DNA from: Henricia sp. BOLD:AAB3569
Lineage: Eukaryota > Echinodermata > Asteroidea > Spinulosida > Echinasteridae
Assembly (NCBI GenBank): GCA_037783545.1
Contig: JBBELK010000485.1
Location: 992,001 to 1,056,000 of the forward strand
DNA length: 64,000 nt
Direction: 5' to 3'
Numbering within the stretch: the first letter of the stretch is position 1; each line of letters starts with the position of its first letter. Made by a program: the position numbers and the translations under genes. The notes under the pieces were generated by a model. It did not search any database and was not told where the DNA came from. It saw only the letters and a list, made by a program, of their open reading frames with translations. Below, in pieces: positions 33,000-44,208 of the stretch.

Positions 33000-35590
33000 C
33001 TGGTAAAATGGGAATTAAGATCTATCGTCTCTGGGTGTATGCTACTGTCTTACCTGGTGAGTACTAGCCGAGGGTTGATTTAATTGAAGAAAAACTTTCG
33101 GTAGGCTAAAACAAAATGGCCGTAATTTTTCCCGCGTTTTGATCACACGTCCGCTCTCAATTACGTCTCGATCCGTTCTCCCAAAAGGAACAAGCATTGC
33201 AAAATGCACTCTTTATATACCCTGAAAGGAATCGTAACACTATGCGTTACCTAACGGTTTAATGAGCATGCATGTCGTACAATGCCGAAAAGAAAATCCA
33301 CTTGTGACCTTACACAATGACAAGTATGGGCTTGTAGTCCGGCAGCCAAATCCAGATTTTGGGCCTAACCTTGTTTTGGGGTCTATATTTTTTTTCAACG
33401 AATTAAAAAAGCACCAATTGCTTTGTTATAGTGTGGCTGTAATGCTTTAGAATTGTTCAAAAGGTCACAGAATGACAACATTTCATACAGAGGTATCCAA
33501 TAGCCTCACAAGAAATATGGATTATACCAATATCAAATTTTAATATAGTTGCCATGCCACCCATCCCATTAAAATGATATCAAAGTGGCCTGTATTGAAA
33601 TCAAATTTACAAGATAGGTATAAGAATAGTTGTAGAGTCATCTACTTCCAATTATAGAGGAACATCCACTCTGTTCTTTTCAGAATGGCTGCCTTTTCCA
33701 TGGTTTATGTTAATCCTACATCTAAAACAACAAAGAAAATTACTCTTCAAAAAAGTCTAACATTATTCAATGTTGAGGCACAATGTACATCTAAGCCATA
33801 TGCTAACCCTTCAATATTGTAAGGTTGTAAGTTTTCTTTTCAATGTTATAAATGTCTGCGTTACGCCTGGAATGTCTGCGTTACGCCTGGAATTTATTTT
33901 GTGTTAATGAGAGTAGAAATGCCACAGATTTCTTCTTATGGTCGCAAAAAGAATACTATAGCCAGCGCGACTTAATACCCTTTTTCGCAGAGCGGGTCAC
34001 ATACCAGCAAACATAAAGAACTATCGCAGTGTCAATTACAAATGGTATCAGCAGATATTTGTTTAAGTTTCATCCATTTAAGTTTTCAAGTAATATCGTT
34101 AACATTTCATGTTGTAAAGCCAAAGTGCGTTGTTGTTAAGCATGTGATATGAAGTATCACACATTATCAAGTGAATAATAACCTATTTGTTCTATGAAAA
34201 TATATTTATTAGAAAAAATACTGGAAACTAACACATTGAGGGAAATAATAACGAAATGAGTTGTAATATTAAAAGAAAACCAGTGAAGAGACTAATTTAC
34301 CATTAATAACATAACAATAATAAGATTGTATTCATTATTTAAGAACCAAGGCACTAGCAATATAACCTACTTTACTGAAAAACTTTCATCCTTGCCTGTA
34401 GGACTCAGAGATTTTATTTGTATTATTCTTTATAGAGAAGAGAGTATTGCACTACAATGGTTAGAAAATTATATTTATGGCACTTCAGATCCCTCTGATA
34501 AATGACTATTAATGCCTTCAGTTCATAAATTTACATGTGGCCGCCGTATACATTATGCAAATTAAGCTCAAATAGACAATGCTGGCGCCATATTGAATAT
34601 GCAAATTAAGTTATCTGAGATTGTGTATAACATCAGGTTTGTTTTAGACATTTGCCTTTGAGAAATAAATGCAAATTATTTGGCTATCATACGCAAATGT
34701 ACTCTTAAAATTATGATTGTTTTTTGCTTATATCTAAAATTGCTCAATACCAACAGAGTAACAGTTTTATGTTTGGTCAATTTGGGTATCTCAGGAACCA
34801 TAATCCATTATATAAAAAACTATAGACCCCAAAACAAGGTTGAGCCTGGTGGCTGCCGGACTATTGCGGTATGTCCAAACAACGGTTGTAGGTCAGATGG
34901 GTTATATTGGTATGCCAAGATTTAAGGAACTTCCTCCCATAGTACCACGGTCTGATGGTCAGATGTACCTTGGAGTGAGCTGTCGCTTCGGGACAGCACA
35001 GCATTGTGCTGTAAAACACTATGTACATTAAATTACTGTAAGAGATTACAGTAAGGTACTGTCAAAATTACTATTTTTACAGTGTATTTAGGCCTAACGG
35101 CTGTTAACGGACAGTTTACAATACAATTAAACCTGTCTTTTTACGGGAATATACTTTAAAATATCCACTCATGCCATTAATTTACAGCATTGCCTTTAAA
35201 TAAATTGTATTCTGTTAATGAACAGTTTGACCGGATATATTTACATGCAAAACCAGAAATACTGTCCGACACCGTTAATTATTTTACAGGGAAAACATTT
35301 CTTGTAATTTTATGGAAATGTTTCAAAGTGTGGCTAAATTCAATTTAGCGCTATGTCCGAAAGGCCCAGATCCACTGTTTGTCCACACGGATTTGTGTTT
35401 ATTATAAACGTGTTAAAAACCGAGTAAATATCTGCATGCTTCGGGTGTATTACAACAGATGTTTGACCGCCCTGTGTAAATATTTATGTCCATGGGCCGA
35501 AATGCATAATGGCATGTCTATACTATCAGATTTTTGTTTGACGTAGACAATGGAACGCGAGACTCGTCGATTTCCGGAGACCGTGTATAG
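33000..35590. other. Noncoding stretch framed by an inverted repeat
   Basis: No gene. An inverted repeat of about 50 bases pairs 33335-33387 ('tagtccggcagcc' to 'ttgttttggggtctata') with 34821-34863, so 33335-34863 may be a 1.5-kb non-autonomous element. A 20-bp tandem duplication ('aatgtctgcgttacgcctgg') lies at about 33851-33892. 'tttacagt'-type repeat sequence lies at 35035-35310. Confidence 0.5.
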
Positions 35591-35836
35591 GAGCTTAACC
35601 CCTTGCCACCGGTATTTTTATACGAGCGGTTGCTGGTGGGCCGGTATTAATTTCACCGATAATTCATGCAGTGGGCCACCGGGCAGTGTCTATAGGGCAC
35701 GGTATACGCCGGGTCACACCGTGCACCCGACCGGGCAATGTTGGTACATTGCACGCTAATAGTTTTCGGTCGACTCTTTGCTACTTTCACTATTACGCAT
35801 AGTTGTCTTTGCAACTTTACAAAATATGTTTAACAC

Positions 35837-36739
35837 TGTCATGGTAAGTCCCCATGAGGACGCTGTAGCCTTTCTACTGTTTGGAGTCCATGTGGACAGG
35901 AAACCAGTCCTGTGGACAGGAAACCAGTCTAAGAGCCATGCTGCTGAGTAGCCATTTTATATTGCCATTTTTGACCAACACTCGTAAGATTTTTGAGTAT
36001 AATTCAACCATCCCTTGTTAGAAATGTTTACCAAAAGAGCTATTTTGTAGAAGAACACCCCAGCACCACAGTCATGTAAGTTTTATTGTTTTCTCTTCAT
36101 ATTTTCCTGTATTTAGACGGACTTTGTGTGAACTTTGGAAATCACACTTTGTGTGCCTGCATAGACTTGTGCATTGTGTACATGTACGTGATGTCTTTTT
36201 GTACCCAAGAATCAGAGAATAGAGCTAGTTTCTTGGCTTAGATCGAATAATTTATCATCTATAGTAATCGCTGCCTTGATATAAATAGTAAAGAGCATTT
36301 TTAGTTCCATATACCTCGGTACGGTAAGTTATAGAAGCATTGGCAGATTACTTTGAGATTATGAATTCTAGTAGTCTTCGCATTTTACCATTCTGAAGGA
36401 CTAAAAGCATCCTACGGTGTCCTTTAGATGACATCTCATGTCATGAAGCGGTTACATGTAGTTATTTTGCTGTTTTTATGCATTCAGATTTATGAGCACC
36501 AGTTATTCCTTTTACATACCGAATTATTAATTTCCTTTACAAATGGCGAGTGTATTTTACATGTAGATGTAGTGAAGTTTACTTAATTAGTGTTTTTTAT
36601 GTATTCTTTGCAGTTCACCGAGAAATTAAAGCATTGTTGGAAACCGTTGCCCTGACCTTCGGCCATCCGTGTTTAGTTTTTCTGGTTGACACTTACTGGT
36701 TGTCTATTGACCGACTCGAATTCCTTAACGACCAGTACA
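35837..36739 (+). repeat. 5' LTR of BEL/Pao element 1
   Basis: Begins TGTCATGGTAAG and ends CCAGTACA. It carries a 22-bp internal tandem duplication around 'tgtggacaggaaaccagtc' near 35890-35930. Confidence 0.95.
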
Positions 36740-36869
36740 GTGAAATGACTGTGTTTATAAAACAACATGCATCGAAACAACTATAGGTGGAGGTGAGTGA
36801 CTGAGAATATTTCTCACAATACTGCACACGAGAATTATACAGAGACTAAATTGAAACAATAGAACGACG

Positions 36870-39800
36870 ATGGACACATCCACAGGCGATATACCTGAGG
36901 AAATTCCTGCTACTGTAGCATTACCGGTTGATATACAGAATGCCGAACAACAACTCTGTCATAGATGGGATACTACCAAACAATTCCTTGAAACTCTTCA
37001 GAACCCGACAGATCGAGAAGATGTCATACGACACGCACTTGCTGCTATCCAGTCCGCCCTGCAAGCATACACAGAGACCTTCCAAGAGTTGGAAGGACTT
37101 TATGCAGCAGATTCATCCTTCAAGGACCGGGCAAGCCAAACGAAAACAACCTACTTCGAACACAGTAACCTTGTCAATAGTGCCATTGCCAGGGCGACCG
37201 AAAAAGCGTGCTCCTTAGCCTTGGAAACTTTGTCGAATATTTCAAGGCACTCCAGAGCTTCAGCAAAAAGCCACGGATCCTCGAGAAGTTCCAAAGCGCC
37301 ATCTTCATCATTCAGCATGAAAGCCAAAGCACTAGCCTCTGCTGCAGCCGCCGCACAGAACGCAGTATTTGAGGAAGCGATTGCCAAGCGTACAACGGAG
37401 TTGGTTAAGCAGCAAGCAGCGATGGAACTCGAGCGTGTCAAACAAGAGGCGCAAAATAATCTTTCGCAGGCTCAATACGACATGGAGCAGCAAATGACCA
37501 GAGCAGCCGCTGACGCTGACTTGATGATATTGCGAGCTAAACAAGCCGCAGCCATGGAGCAGGCTCGCTCTAATGCCATCCTACAGGCGGTGCAAGAAGA
37601 AAATATGATAACACCTATGACGTCACCTGAACAGTCTTCTAACGACCATGCTGCAAACTTTTGCACGGGAATCGAGACCGAGGTTCACCAATCAGCCGCA
37701 AGCCAATTGCAAGCCTCTGCTCCCCCATTTCAACCAATGGCGAGTGGTCTTGCCCCTACCCCTGACCCAATGAGCACAACACAGCCTAGATCATCGCAGG
37801 CCAAGAAGGAGACTGAAGCTGGGCACCAACTAATCGACCTGACGAGAGAAATCAGCGAAATGCTAGCCCGCCAAAGACAGCCAGCACACGAGCCAGATGT
37901 ATATGGGGGTGACCCTGTCATGTTCAAGCCATGGCGGTCATCCTTTCAGACCATGATCGATCAAGCACGAACCCCTGCGACCCAAAAGTTAGCTTTTTTG
38001 GCTAAATACACGAAAGGTGAGGTAAAGGATCTCGTACACCGTTTCTGTCACCGGTACGTCTCCGACCCGGAAGTGGCGTACCAGGAGGCGTGGAAAGAGT
38101 TGGAGGAAAGATTCGGCAACAAATCTAAGATCACTGCCGAGATAATTCAGAAGCTGTCCGCCTTTCCAAACATCAAGGCAGATGAACGACTCAAACTACT
38201 GAGCTTTGCAGATTTATGTGTTGATGCTGCCGCACAAATGAACGACTTGCACGGCCTTGGAGCCCTCAATTATCCACATAACCTGCAGCCCATACTAGAG
38301 AAACTACCCACCTTTATCCACAACTCTTGGAGAAAGAAGGTGACAAGCTACAAAGCTGATCACGACATTTACCCACCATTTAGCGTATTTGCACAGTTCA
38401 TCAACGAGAAGGCACGTGCGCATAACGACCCAGATCTTTACCCGTCAACGATGGACTCACACCAATCCAAAAACGCAGACAATATTTCCCCACGCAAGTC
38501 ACCACTCCGAATAATGGCCACGAAAGGCTCACCAACAGTGGAGTTACAGCCTCCAAACACGAAAAGATGTCTTTTCCACGAGCAAGCGGGACATGACATG
38601 TCGGAGTGCATCGCATTCAGCAGAAAGCCTCTCACCGAAAGGAGGGACTTCTGCAGGGAAAAAGGGCTCTGCTTTAGATGCGGAAAAAATCACAGAATCA
38701 AAGATTGCGACTCAAGCGTTAAGTGCGAGAAGTGCAACAGCGCGGCTCATGCTCTCTTCATGCATGTCCCTGCGAGGCCAGACGGCGGGGAGAACAAGAC
38801 TGAAGAAAGTACACTGCAAAAGGAGGCACCTCAGACACAGGCAAACCTAAAATGTACGAGATACTCTGATTGCTCGATGGCACGGTCTTGCTCTAAGATC
38901 GTGTTGGTCAAGCTGTATCACCAAGATAACCCTAGCAGCTTCATTCACACTTACGCAGTTCTCGACGACCAATCAAATGCCTGCCTCGGAGATCCCAAGA
39001 TTTTTGAGGCACTTGACATCCATGGACACCCCTTTGAGTATGAGCTGTCAACCTGTAGTGGTCGCGGAATCCTCACCCAAGGGAGACGAGGCCAAGGCCT
39101 GGTTATAGAGTCCATGACTGGTCACAAAGAACACCTACCAACCGTCCTAGAGAACGAAAATATCCCTGGCGACAGGAATGAGATTCCATCACCAGACTTG
39201 TGCATGAAGTTTCCCCACCTTGTCCCAATCGCCGACAAGATCCCAAAACCCAGAGAAGACACAGGTATCTTTCTTCTGATTGGACGAAACTGCCCTGAAC
39301 CACTGAAAGTAAGGGAGTCTAGGAACGGCCCAAGAGGCACCCCATGGGCACAGCGGACGGACCTCGGCTGGACCATTTCTGGTCAAATGTGCATCAGCGA
39401 AGTCAAAGGGCAGATCCGTACGTCGGTCAATCGCACCATTATCCAAGAACAACTAGACAACCCTGTTACCTGCGATAACCACATCTACGTAAAAGACCTC
39501 CCCTCATCTGCCAGGCAAGTTGACGATACCTGCAAGATTTACCAAGAAACGGCCGATGACTACGCGAAGGCCTTGTCAGTTGAAGACGAGCACTTTCTAA
39601 GAATTCTCAAAGAGGGCGCTCACACCAACCTCACCGGGAATTTAGAGTTTCCACTTCCCTTCAAGAAGGATGACACAAGAGTACCTAATAATCGCTCTCA
39701 AGCACATGGTCGCCTAAATAGTCTCCTTAAAGTACTCCGACGCACACCGACCATGATGTCCGAATATCAAACCTTCCTCGAAAAGATCATTAGCAAGAAT

Positions 39801-42800
39801 CACGCAAGCCCTGTGCAGCAGGAGTACCTTAAGGCTACCCCAGGAAAAGTTTGGTATCTACCACACTTTGCAGTTCGACACCCCAAAAAGCAGGGCATCC
39901 GCGTCGTCTTCGATGCAAGTGCAGAATTCGATGGGCTCTCCCTGAACAAGATTCTGCTGCAGGGGCCCGATCAAATGAACAGTCTCCTTGGAATTCTTCT
40001 GAGGTTCAGAATTGGACAAGTGGCAGTCATGGGGGACGTGGAACAAATGTTTCACTCCTTTCACGTGAATCCAGAACACCGCGATTACCTACGCTTCCTG
40101 TGGTTTCAAGATAACGATCCCACCAAGCCCATAATCGACTACAAGATGAATGTCCACCTGTTTGGTAGCATTTCTTCCCCAGCTGTTGCCACCTTTGGTC
40201 TCCGAATGGCAGCCGATGAGGGAAAAGATGAACATGGAGACGACGTGGCCGAGTTTGTCTACAGAGATTTTTATGTAGACGACGGACTGACATCTCTACA
40301 AGATGTAGAATCGGCGGTAAGCCTCATCAAGCGTACATGCGACACCCTGGCCGCCAAAGGGTTGCGGTTCCACAAAGTCGCCTCCAACAACAAGGATGTG
40401 ATGAATGCGCTTCCAGACGGAACTATTGCCAAAGACCTGGCAAGCCTGAACCTGGACTACGACAAATTACCCACACAACGATCACTTGGCATACAGTGGT
40501 CCCTTGAGGAAGACGCTCTCTTCTTTCACGTAGAGCTACCTGACAAACCGTTCTCACGGCGGGGAGTCTTGTCTATAGCAAGTTCTATCTTCGACCCCCT
40601 AGGGCTCGTCGCACCCGTCACCATCGAAGGAAAAATCATCCTTCGCGAGGTCATGACCGAAATGAAAGGAAAGGAAATGACAAGAGATGCATGGGATCGA
40701 CCACTACCTGAAGCTTTCCTCCCCAAATGGTCTCGTTGGCGCAATTCTCTGTTGGACCTGGAACCAACTAAGATTCAACGCTGCTACCAACCTCCAGATT
40801 TTGGTGAGATAAAGCGTCACGAGATCCACATCTTCAGTGACGCAAGTGAACGAGCCATCGGGGCAGCTGTTTACCTGAGATTGCTGAATGTAAACGGCAA
40901 ACCACATGTGTCTCTCATCCTTGCGAAAGCAAAAGTCACTCCGATGCATGCGGTATCCATCCCACGTCTGGAGCTGTGTGCAGCAGTTTTGGCCACTACG
41001 CTCGCAAGGAAAGTAGACGTCGAGCTGAGAGGTCGTATGGTCATCGACAGCACCACATTCTACACCGATAGCAAGATAGTGTTGAGCTACATTGCCAACG
41101 AGTCAAAGCGCTTCCATGTATACGTGGCAAACAGAGTACACAAGATTCACTCGGTGTCTCACTCTACTCAATGGAACCACGTCAAGACCGACCAAAACCC
41201 AGCAGATCTCGCTTCACGAGGGGTTCCCGCACACCAACTCAAAGATACAAGCTGGTTTCGAGGACCTGAATTCCTGTGGAAAACAGAAAGAACCCCACTC
41301 CAGACAACGGTGACCGTAGAGGCTTCCCTACCACCACTTAAGGAAGATGACCCCGAAGTGCGAAAGCAAGTCCTTGTTTCAACAACTGAAGTCCAGACAA
41401 CTGAAGTCAAGAATAAAGAAACCGAACCCAAACAAGATAAATCACGCCTTGGGTCTGACCGATTTTCGAAGTTCTCCTGTTGGCAAACCCTAAAACGAGC
41501 CGTAGCGACCTTAATTCGTAAGGTAAAGAATGTCAAATCACGGCACAATGACCAGACCCCTGGCAAACGCAGAGACTTCAGTGAGGCTGACAGAAGACCT
41601 AAAACAGAAGATTTGACTCACGCCGAACAACTAATCCTCAAAACAGTCCAACGGGACTACTTCACCGAAGAGTTGAAAAGTCTCAAGGCCGGGCAGACCG
41701 TCAAGAAGCAAAGCCCACTCTACAAGCTTAATCCATTCATGGACTCCTTCGGAATCATTCGAGTTGGAGGAAGACTTAGGCGAGCTGATCTCGATCTGGG
41801 AGGACGCCATCCCACTCTTCTTCCAAGGTCCAGCCACATCGCCAAGCTGATAGTCGAGCACTTTCATCGTGAAATCGTCCAGCATCAAGGTCGACAGTTC
41901 ACAGCATCAGCGATAAGGTCCGGAGGCATGTGGATAATCGGCGCCCATCAACTTGTCCGCAGCATTATCCACACCTGCACTATCTGTAGAAAGCTGAGGG
42001 GACAACCACTCAACCAGGTAATGGCAGACCTACCACATGATCGACTCGAGGCGACGCCCCTTTTCACGAATGTGGGAATGGATGTATTCGGACACTGGCT
42101 CATCACGACTAGAAAGACTAGAGGTGGATCAGCAGACTCAAAGAGGTGGGCCGTACTCTTTACGTGTCTGTACACTCGGGCCATCCACGTAGAGATCATT
42201 GAGGCAATGGATGCTTCCGCATTCATTTCTGCTTTCCGGAGATTTACAGCGGTTAGAGGTCCAGTGGCCAGGTTGAGGTGCGATAGAGGTACCAACTTTG
42301 TAGGAGCCAAGTCAGAGCTAAAAATGACCCCAGATGAAATGAACCATGTCGCTGAATATCTCTCTTCACACGGATGCGAGTGGGTGTTCAATCCTCCTCA
42401 TGCTTCCCACTTTGGAGGAATTTGGGAACGCCAAATTGGTATTATCCGGAGAGTCCTTGACGCCATGTTTTTGCAGTTAGGGAAACACCAGCTCACCCAC
42501 GAGATACTCACTACCTTCATGGCAGAAGCTTCTGCGATTGTCAACTCCCGTCCAATCACATCAGTCTCCTCTGATGCTAACGACCCCCAAGCTCTGACCC
42601 CAGCAATGTTGTTGACAACGAAGATGCAACCACCGCATGCCCCTCCAGGTGACTTCGTCAAAGAGGATCTCTTTGCCCGAAAACGTTGGCGACGCGTTCA
42701 ATACCTTGCCAACCAGTTTTGGATCAGATGGAGGAGAGAATACCTTCAGAGCTTACAGCCAAGACAGAAGTGGTCAGAGGTACAACCCAACCTAGCCGAA

Positions 42801-42971
42801 GGAGACGTGGTCCTCGTACACGAGAAGGAGAGCCCAAGATGCAACTGGCCTCTTGCACGTGTTGCCAAAACGTACGACAGCGATGATGGAAAAGTCCGCA
42901 AAGCTGATGTGACGTTCCGCCGTAACGGTACCCAGCGGACTGCTCTGAGACCCATCACGGAACTCATCTGA
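36870..42971 (+). CDS. BEL/Pao-1 gag-pol polyprotein, 2033 aa, uninterrupted
   Basis: Residues 1-320 form an Ala/Gln/Glu-rich, coiled-coil-like gag N-terminus. About 330-500 is the DUF1759 capsid-like region ('EPDVYGGDPVMFKPWRSSF'). A CX2CX3HX4C zinc knuckle starts at residue 601, with a second CxxC just after. About 670-860 is the aspartic protease region, with 'VLDDQSN' near 697-703 where D-S/T-G is usual. RT is about 960-1170, with YVDD at 1135-1138. RNase H follows, with D1324 ('FSDAS') and 'RLELCAAV', 'FYTDSKI', 'NPADLASRG' (about 1320-1450). Integrase has an HHCC domain at about 1663-1710 and a catalytic triad at D1738, D1805 and E1853, a 47-residue spacing. All catalytic positions I could check are intact. 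The frame has no stop. The ATG at 36870 lies 130 bases after the LTR, and translation as one fused gag-pol frame is normal for this group. Confidence 0.95.
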   Translation: MDTSTGDIPEEIPATVALPVDIQNAEQQLCHRWDTTKQFLETLQNPTDREDVIRHALAAIQSALQAYTETFQELEGLYAADSSFKDRASQTKTTYFEHSNLVNSAIARATEKACSLALETLSNISRHSRASAKSHGSSRSSKAPSSSFSMKAKALASAAAAAQNAVFEEAIAKRTTELVKQQAAMELERVKQEAQNNLSQAQYDMEQQMTRAAADADLMILRAKQAAAMEQARSNAILQAVQEENMITPMTSPEQSSNDHAANFCTGIETEVHQSAASQLQASAPPFQPMASGLAPTPDPMSTTQPRSSQAKKETEAGHQLIDLTREISEMLARQRQPAHEPDVYGGDPVMFKPWRSSFQTMIDQARTPATQKLAFLAKYTKGEVKDLVHRFCHRYVSDPEVAYQEAWKELEERFGNKSKITAEIIQKLSAFPNIKADERLKLLSFADLCVDAAAQMNDLHGLGALNYPHNLQPILEKLPTFIHNSWRKKVTSYKADHDIYPPFSVFAQFINEKARAHNDPDLYPSTMDSHQSKNADNISPRKSPLRIMATKGSPTVELQPPNTKRCLFHEQAGHDMSECIAFSRKPLTERRDFCREKGLCFRCGKNHRIKDCDSSVKCEKCNSAAHALFMHVPARPDGGENKTEESTLQKEAPQTQANLKCTRYSDCSMARSCSKIVLVKLYHQDNPSSFIHTYAVLDDQSNACLGDPKIFEALDIHGHPFEYELSTCSGRGILTQGRRGQGLVIESMTGHKEHLPTVLENENIPGDRNEIPSPDLCMKFPHLVPIADKIPKPREDTGIFLLIGRNCPEPLKVRESRNGPRGTPWAQRTDLGWTISGQMCISEVKGQIRTSVNRTIIQEQLDNPVTCDNHIYVKDLPSSARQVDDTCKIYQETADDYAKALSVEDEHFLRILKEGAHTNLTGNLEFPLPFKKDDTRVPNNRSQAHGRLNSLLKVLRRTPTMMSEYQTFLEKIISKNHASPVQQEYLKATPGKVWYLPHFAVRHPKKQGIRVVFDASAEFDGLSLNKILLQGPDQMNSLLGILLRFRIGQVAVMGDVEQMFHSFHVNPEHRDYLRFLWFQDNDPTKPIIDYKMNVHLFGSISSPAVATFGLRMAADEGKDEHGDDVAEFVYRDFYVDDGLTSLQDVESAVSLIKRTCDTLAAKGLRFHKVASNNKDVMNALPDGTIAKDLASLNLDYDKLPTQRSLGIQWSLEEDALFFHVELPDKPFSRRGVLSIASSIFDPLGLVAPVTIEGKIILREVMTEMKGKEMTRDAWDRPLPEAFLPKWSRWRNSLLDLEPTKIQRCYQPPDFGEIKRHEIHIFSDASERAIGAAVYLRLLNVNGKPHVSLILAKAKVTPMHAVSIPRLELCAAVLATTLARKVDVELRGRMVIDSTTFYTDSKIVLSYIANESKRFHVYVANRVHKIHSVSHSTQWNHVKTDQNPADLASRGVPAHQLKDTSWFRGPEFLWKTERTPLQTTVTVEASLPPLKEDDPEVRKQVLVSTTEVQTTEVKNKETEPKQDKSRLGSDRFSKFSCWQTLKRAVATLIRKVKNVKSRHNDQTPGKRRDFSEADRRPKTEDLTHAEQLILKTVQRDYFTEELKSLKAGQTVKKQSPLYKLNPFMDSFGIIRVGGRLRRADLDLGGRHPTLLPRSSHIAKLIVEHFHREIVQHQGRQFTASAIRSGGMWIIGAHQLVRSIIHTCTICRKLRGQPLNQVMADLPHDRLEATPLFTNVGMDVFGHWLITTRKTRGGSADSKRWAVLFTCLYTRAIHVEIIEAMDASAFISAFRRFTAVRGPVARLRCDRGTNFVGAKSELKMTPDEMNHVAEYLSSHGCEWVFNPPHASHFGGIWERQIGIIRRVLDAMFLQLGKHQLTHEILTTFMAEASAIVNSRPITSVSSDANDPQALTPAMLLTTKMQPPHAPPGDFVKEDLFARKRWRRVQYLANQFWIRWRREYLQSLQPRQKWSEVQPNLAEGDVVLVHEKESPRCNWPLARVAKTYDSDDGKVRKADVTFRRNGTQRTALRPITELI

Positions 42972-43103
42972 ATTGAGAGTCCCGCTCGAGCTTAGATGTC
43001 TTTCTTCAGTACCGACCAGATGTTATTTACTGTGATGTATTGTTTGATGTTTAACATGTTTTCTTATCTTAAAAGTGTACTGTAGGTAATTTTAGACGGG
43101 GAG

Positions 43104-44006
43104 TGTCATGGTAAGTCCCCATGAGGACGCTGTAGCCTTTCTACTGTTTGGAGTCCATGTGGACAGGAAACCAGTCCTGTGGACAGGAAACCAGTCTAAG
43201 AGCCATGCTGCTGAGTAGCCATTTTATATTGCCATTTTTGACCAACACTCGTAAGATTTTTGAGTATAATTCAACCATCCCTTGTTAGAAATGTTTACCA
43301 AAAGAGCTATTTTGTAGAAGAACACCCCAGCACCACAGTCATGTAAGTTTTATTGTTTTCTCTTCATATTTTCCTGTATTTAGACGGACTTTGTGTGAAC
43401 TTTGGAAATCACACTTTGTGTGCCTGCATAGACTTGTGCATTGTGTACATGTACGTGATGTCTTTTTGTACCCAAGAATCAGAGAATAGAGCTAGTTTCT
43501 TGGCTTAGATCGAATAATTTATCATCTATAGTAATCGCTGCCTTGATATAAATAGTAAAGAGCATTTTTAGTTCCATATACCTCGGTACGGTAAGTTATA
43601 GAAGCATTGGCAGATTACTTTGAGATCATGAATTCTAGTAGTCTTCGCATTTTACCATTCTGAAGGACTAAAAGCATCCTACGGTGTCCTTTAGATGACA
43701 TCTCATGTCATGAAGCGGTTACATGTAGTTATTTTGCTGTTTTTATGCATTCAGATTTATGAGCACCAGTTATTCCTTTTACATACCGAATTATTAATTT
43801 CCTTTACAAATGGCGAGTGTATTTTACATGTAGATGTAGTGAAGTTTACTTAATTAGTGTTTTTTATGTATTCTTTGCAGTTCACCGAGAAATTAAAGCA
43901 TTGTTGGAAACCGTTGCCCTGACCTTCGGCCATCCGTGTTTAGTTTTTCTGGTTGACACTTACTGGTTGTCTATTGACCGACTCGAATTCCTTAACGACC
44001 AGTACA
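43104..44006 (+). repeat. 3' LTR of BEL/Pao element 1
   Basis: Same 903 bases as the 5' LTR with one difference seen (C at 43627). It is followed by AACAC. Confidence 0.95.
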
Positions 44007-44208
44007 AACACCTATTCACCGTTTATGGACTACAATTCAAATAAAATGGAACAAAGACAAACACTCGTTTTTGCAAGGTATTTTATTCACACAACTCTTA
44101 GTTCTTTCCTTCAGATTATATGTTTTCTTTATCTTGATAATGTCAAATAAATGGACTGAATTTGCGCTTTATACTTTTCTGACGGTGGGCTGTATCCGAT
44201 GTAATTGT

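Larger units (their letters stand above)
35837..44006 (+). mobile_element. BEL/Pao LTR retrotransposon 1 (young, apparently complete)
   Basis: Two 903-bp LTRs (35837-36739, 43104-44006), a perfect 5-bp target duplication AACAC on both sides, one uninterrupted gag-pol frame (36870-42971), and a purine-rich tract 'agacggggag' directly before the 3' LTR. By eye the LTRs differ at one position (36360 T versus 43627 C), so insertion is recent. There is no env frame. I could not identify a primer-binding site by complementarity to a specific tRNA. Confidence 0.95.

Noticed and set aside
35550-35759. 69-codon plus-strand open frame
   Set aside because: It overlaps the TTAA and left terminus of piggyBac element 2, so it is terminal transposon DNA, not a gene.
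36928-42967. Short frames overlapping the BEL-1 polyprotein on both strands, including a possible env
   Set aside because: All are shadows of gag-pol; only 132 bases separate the pol stop from the 3' LTR, so no env gene fits.
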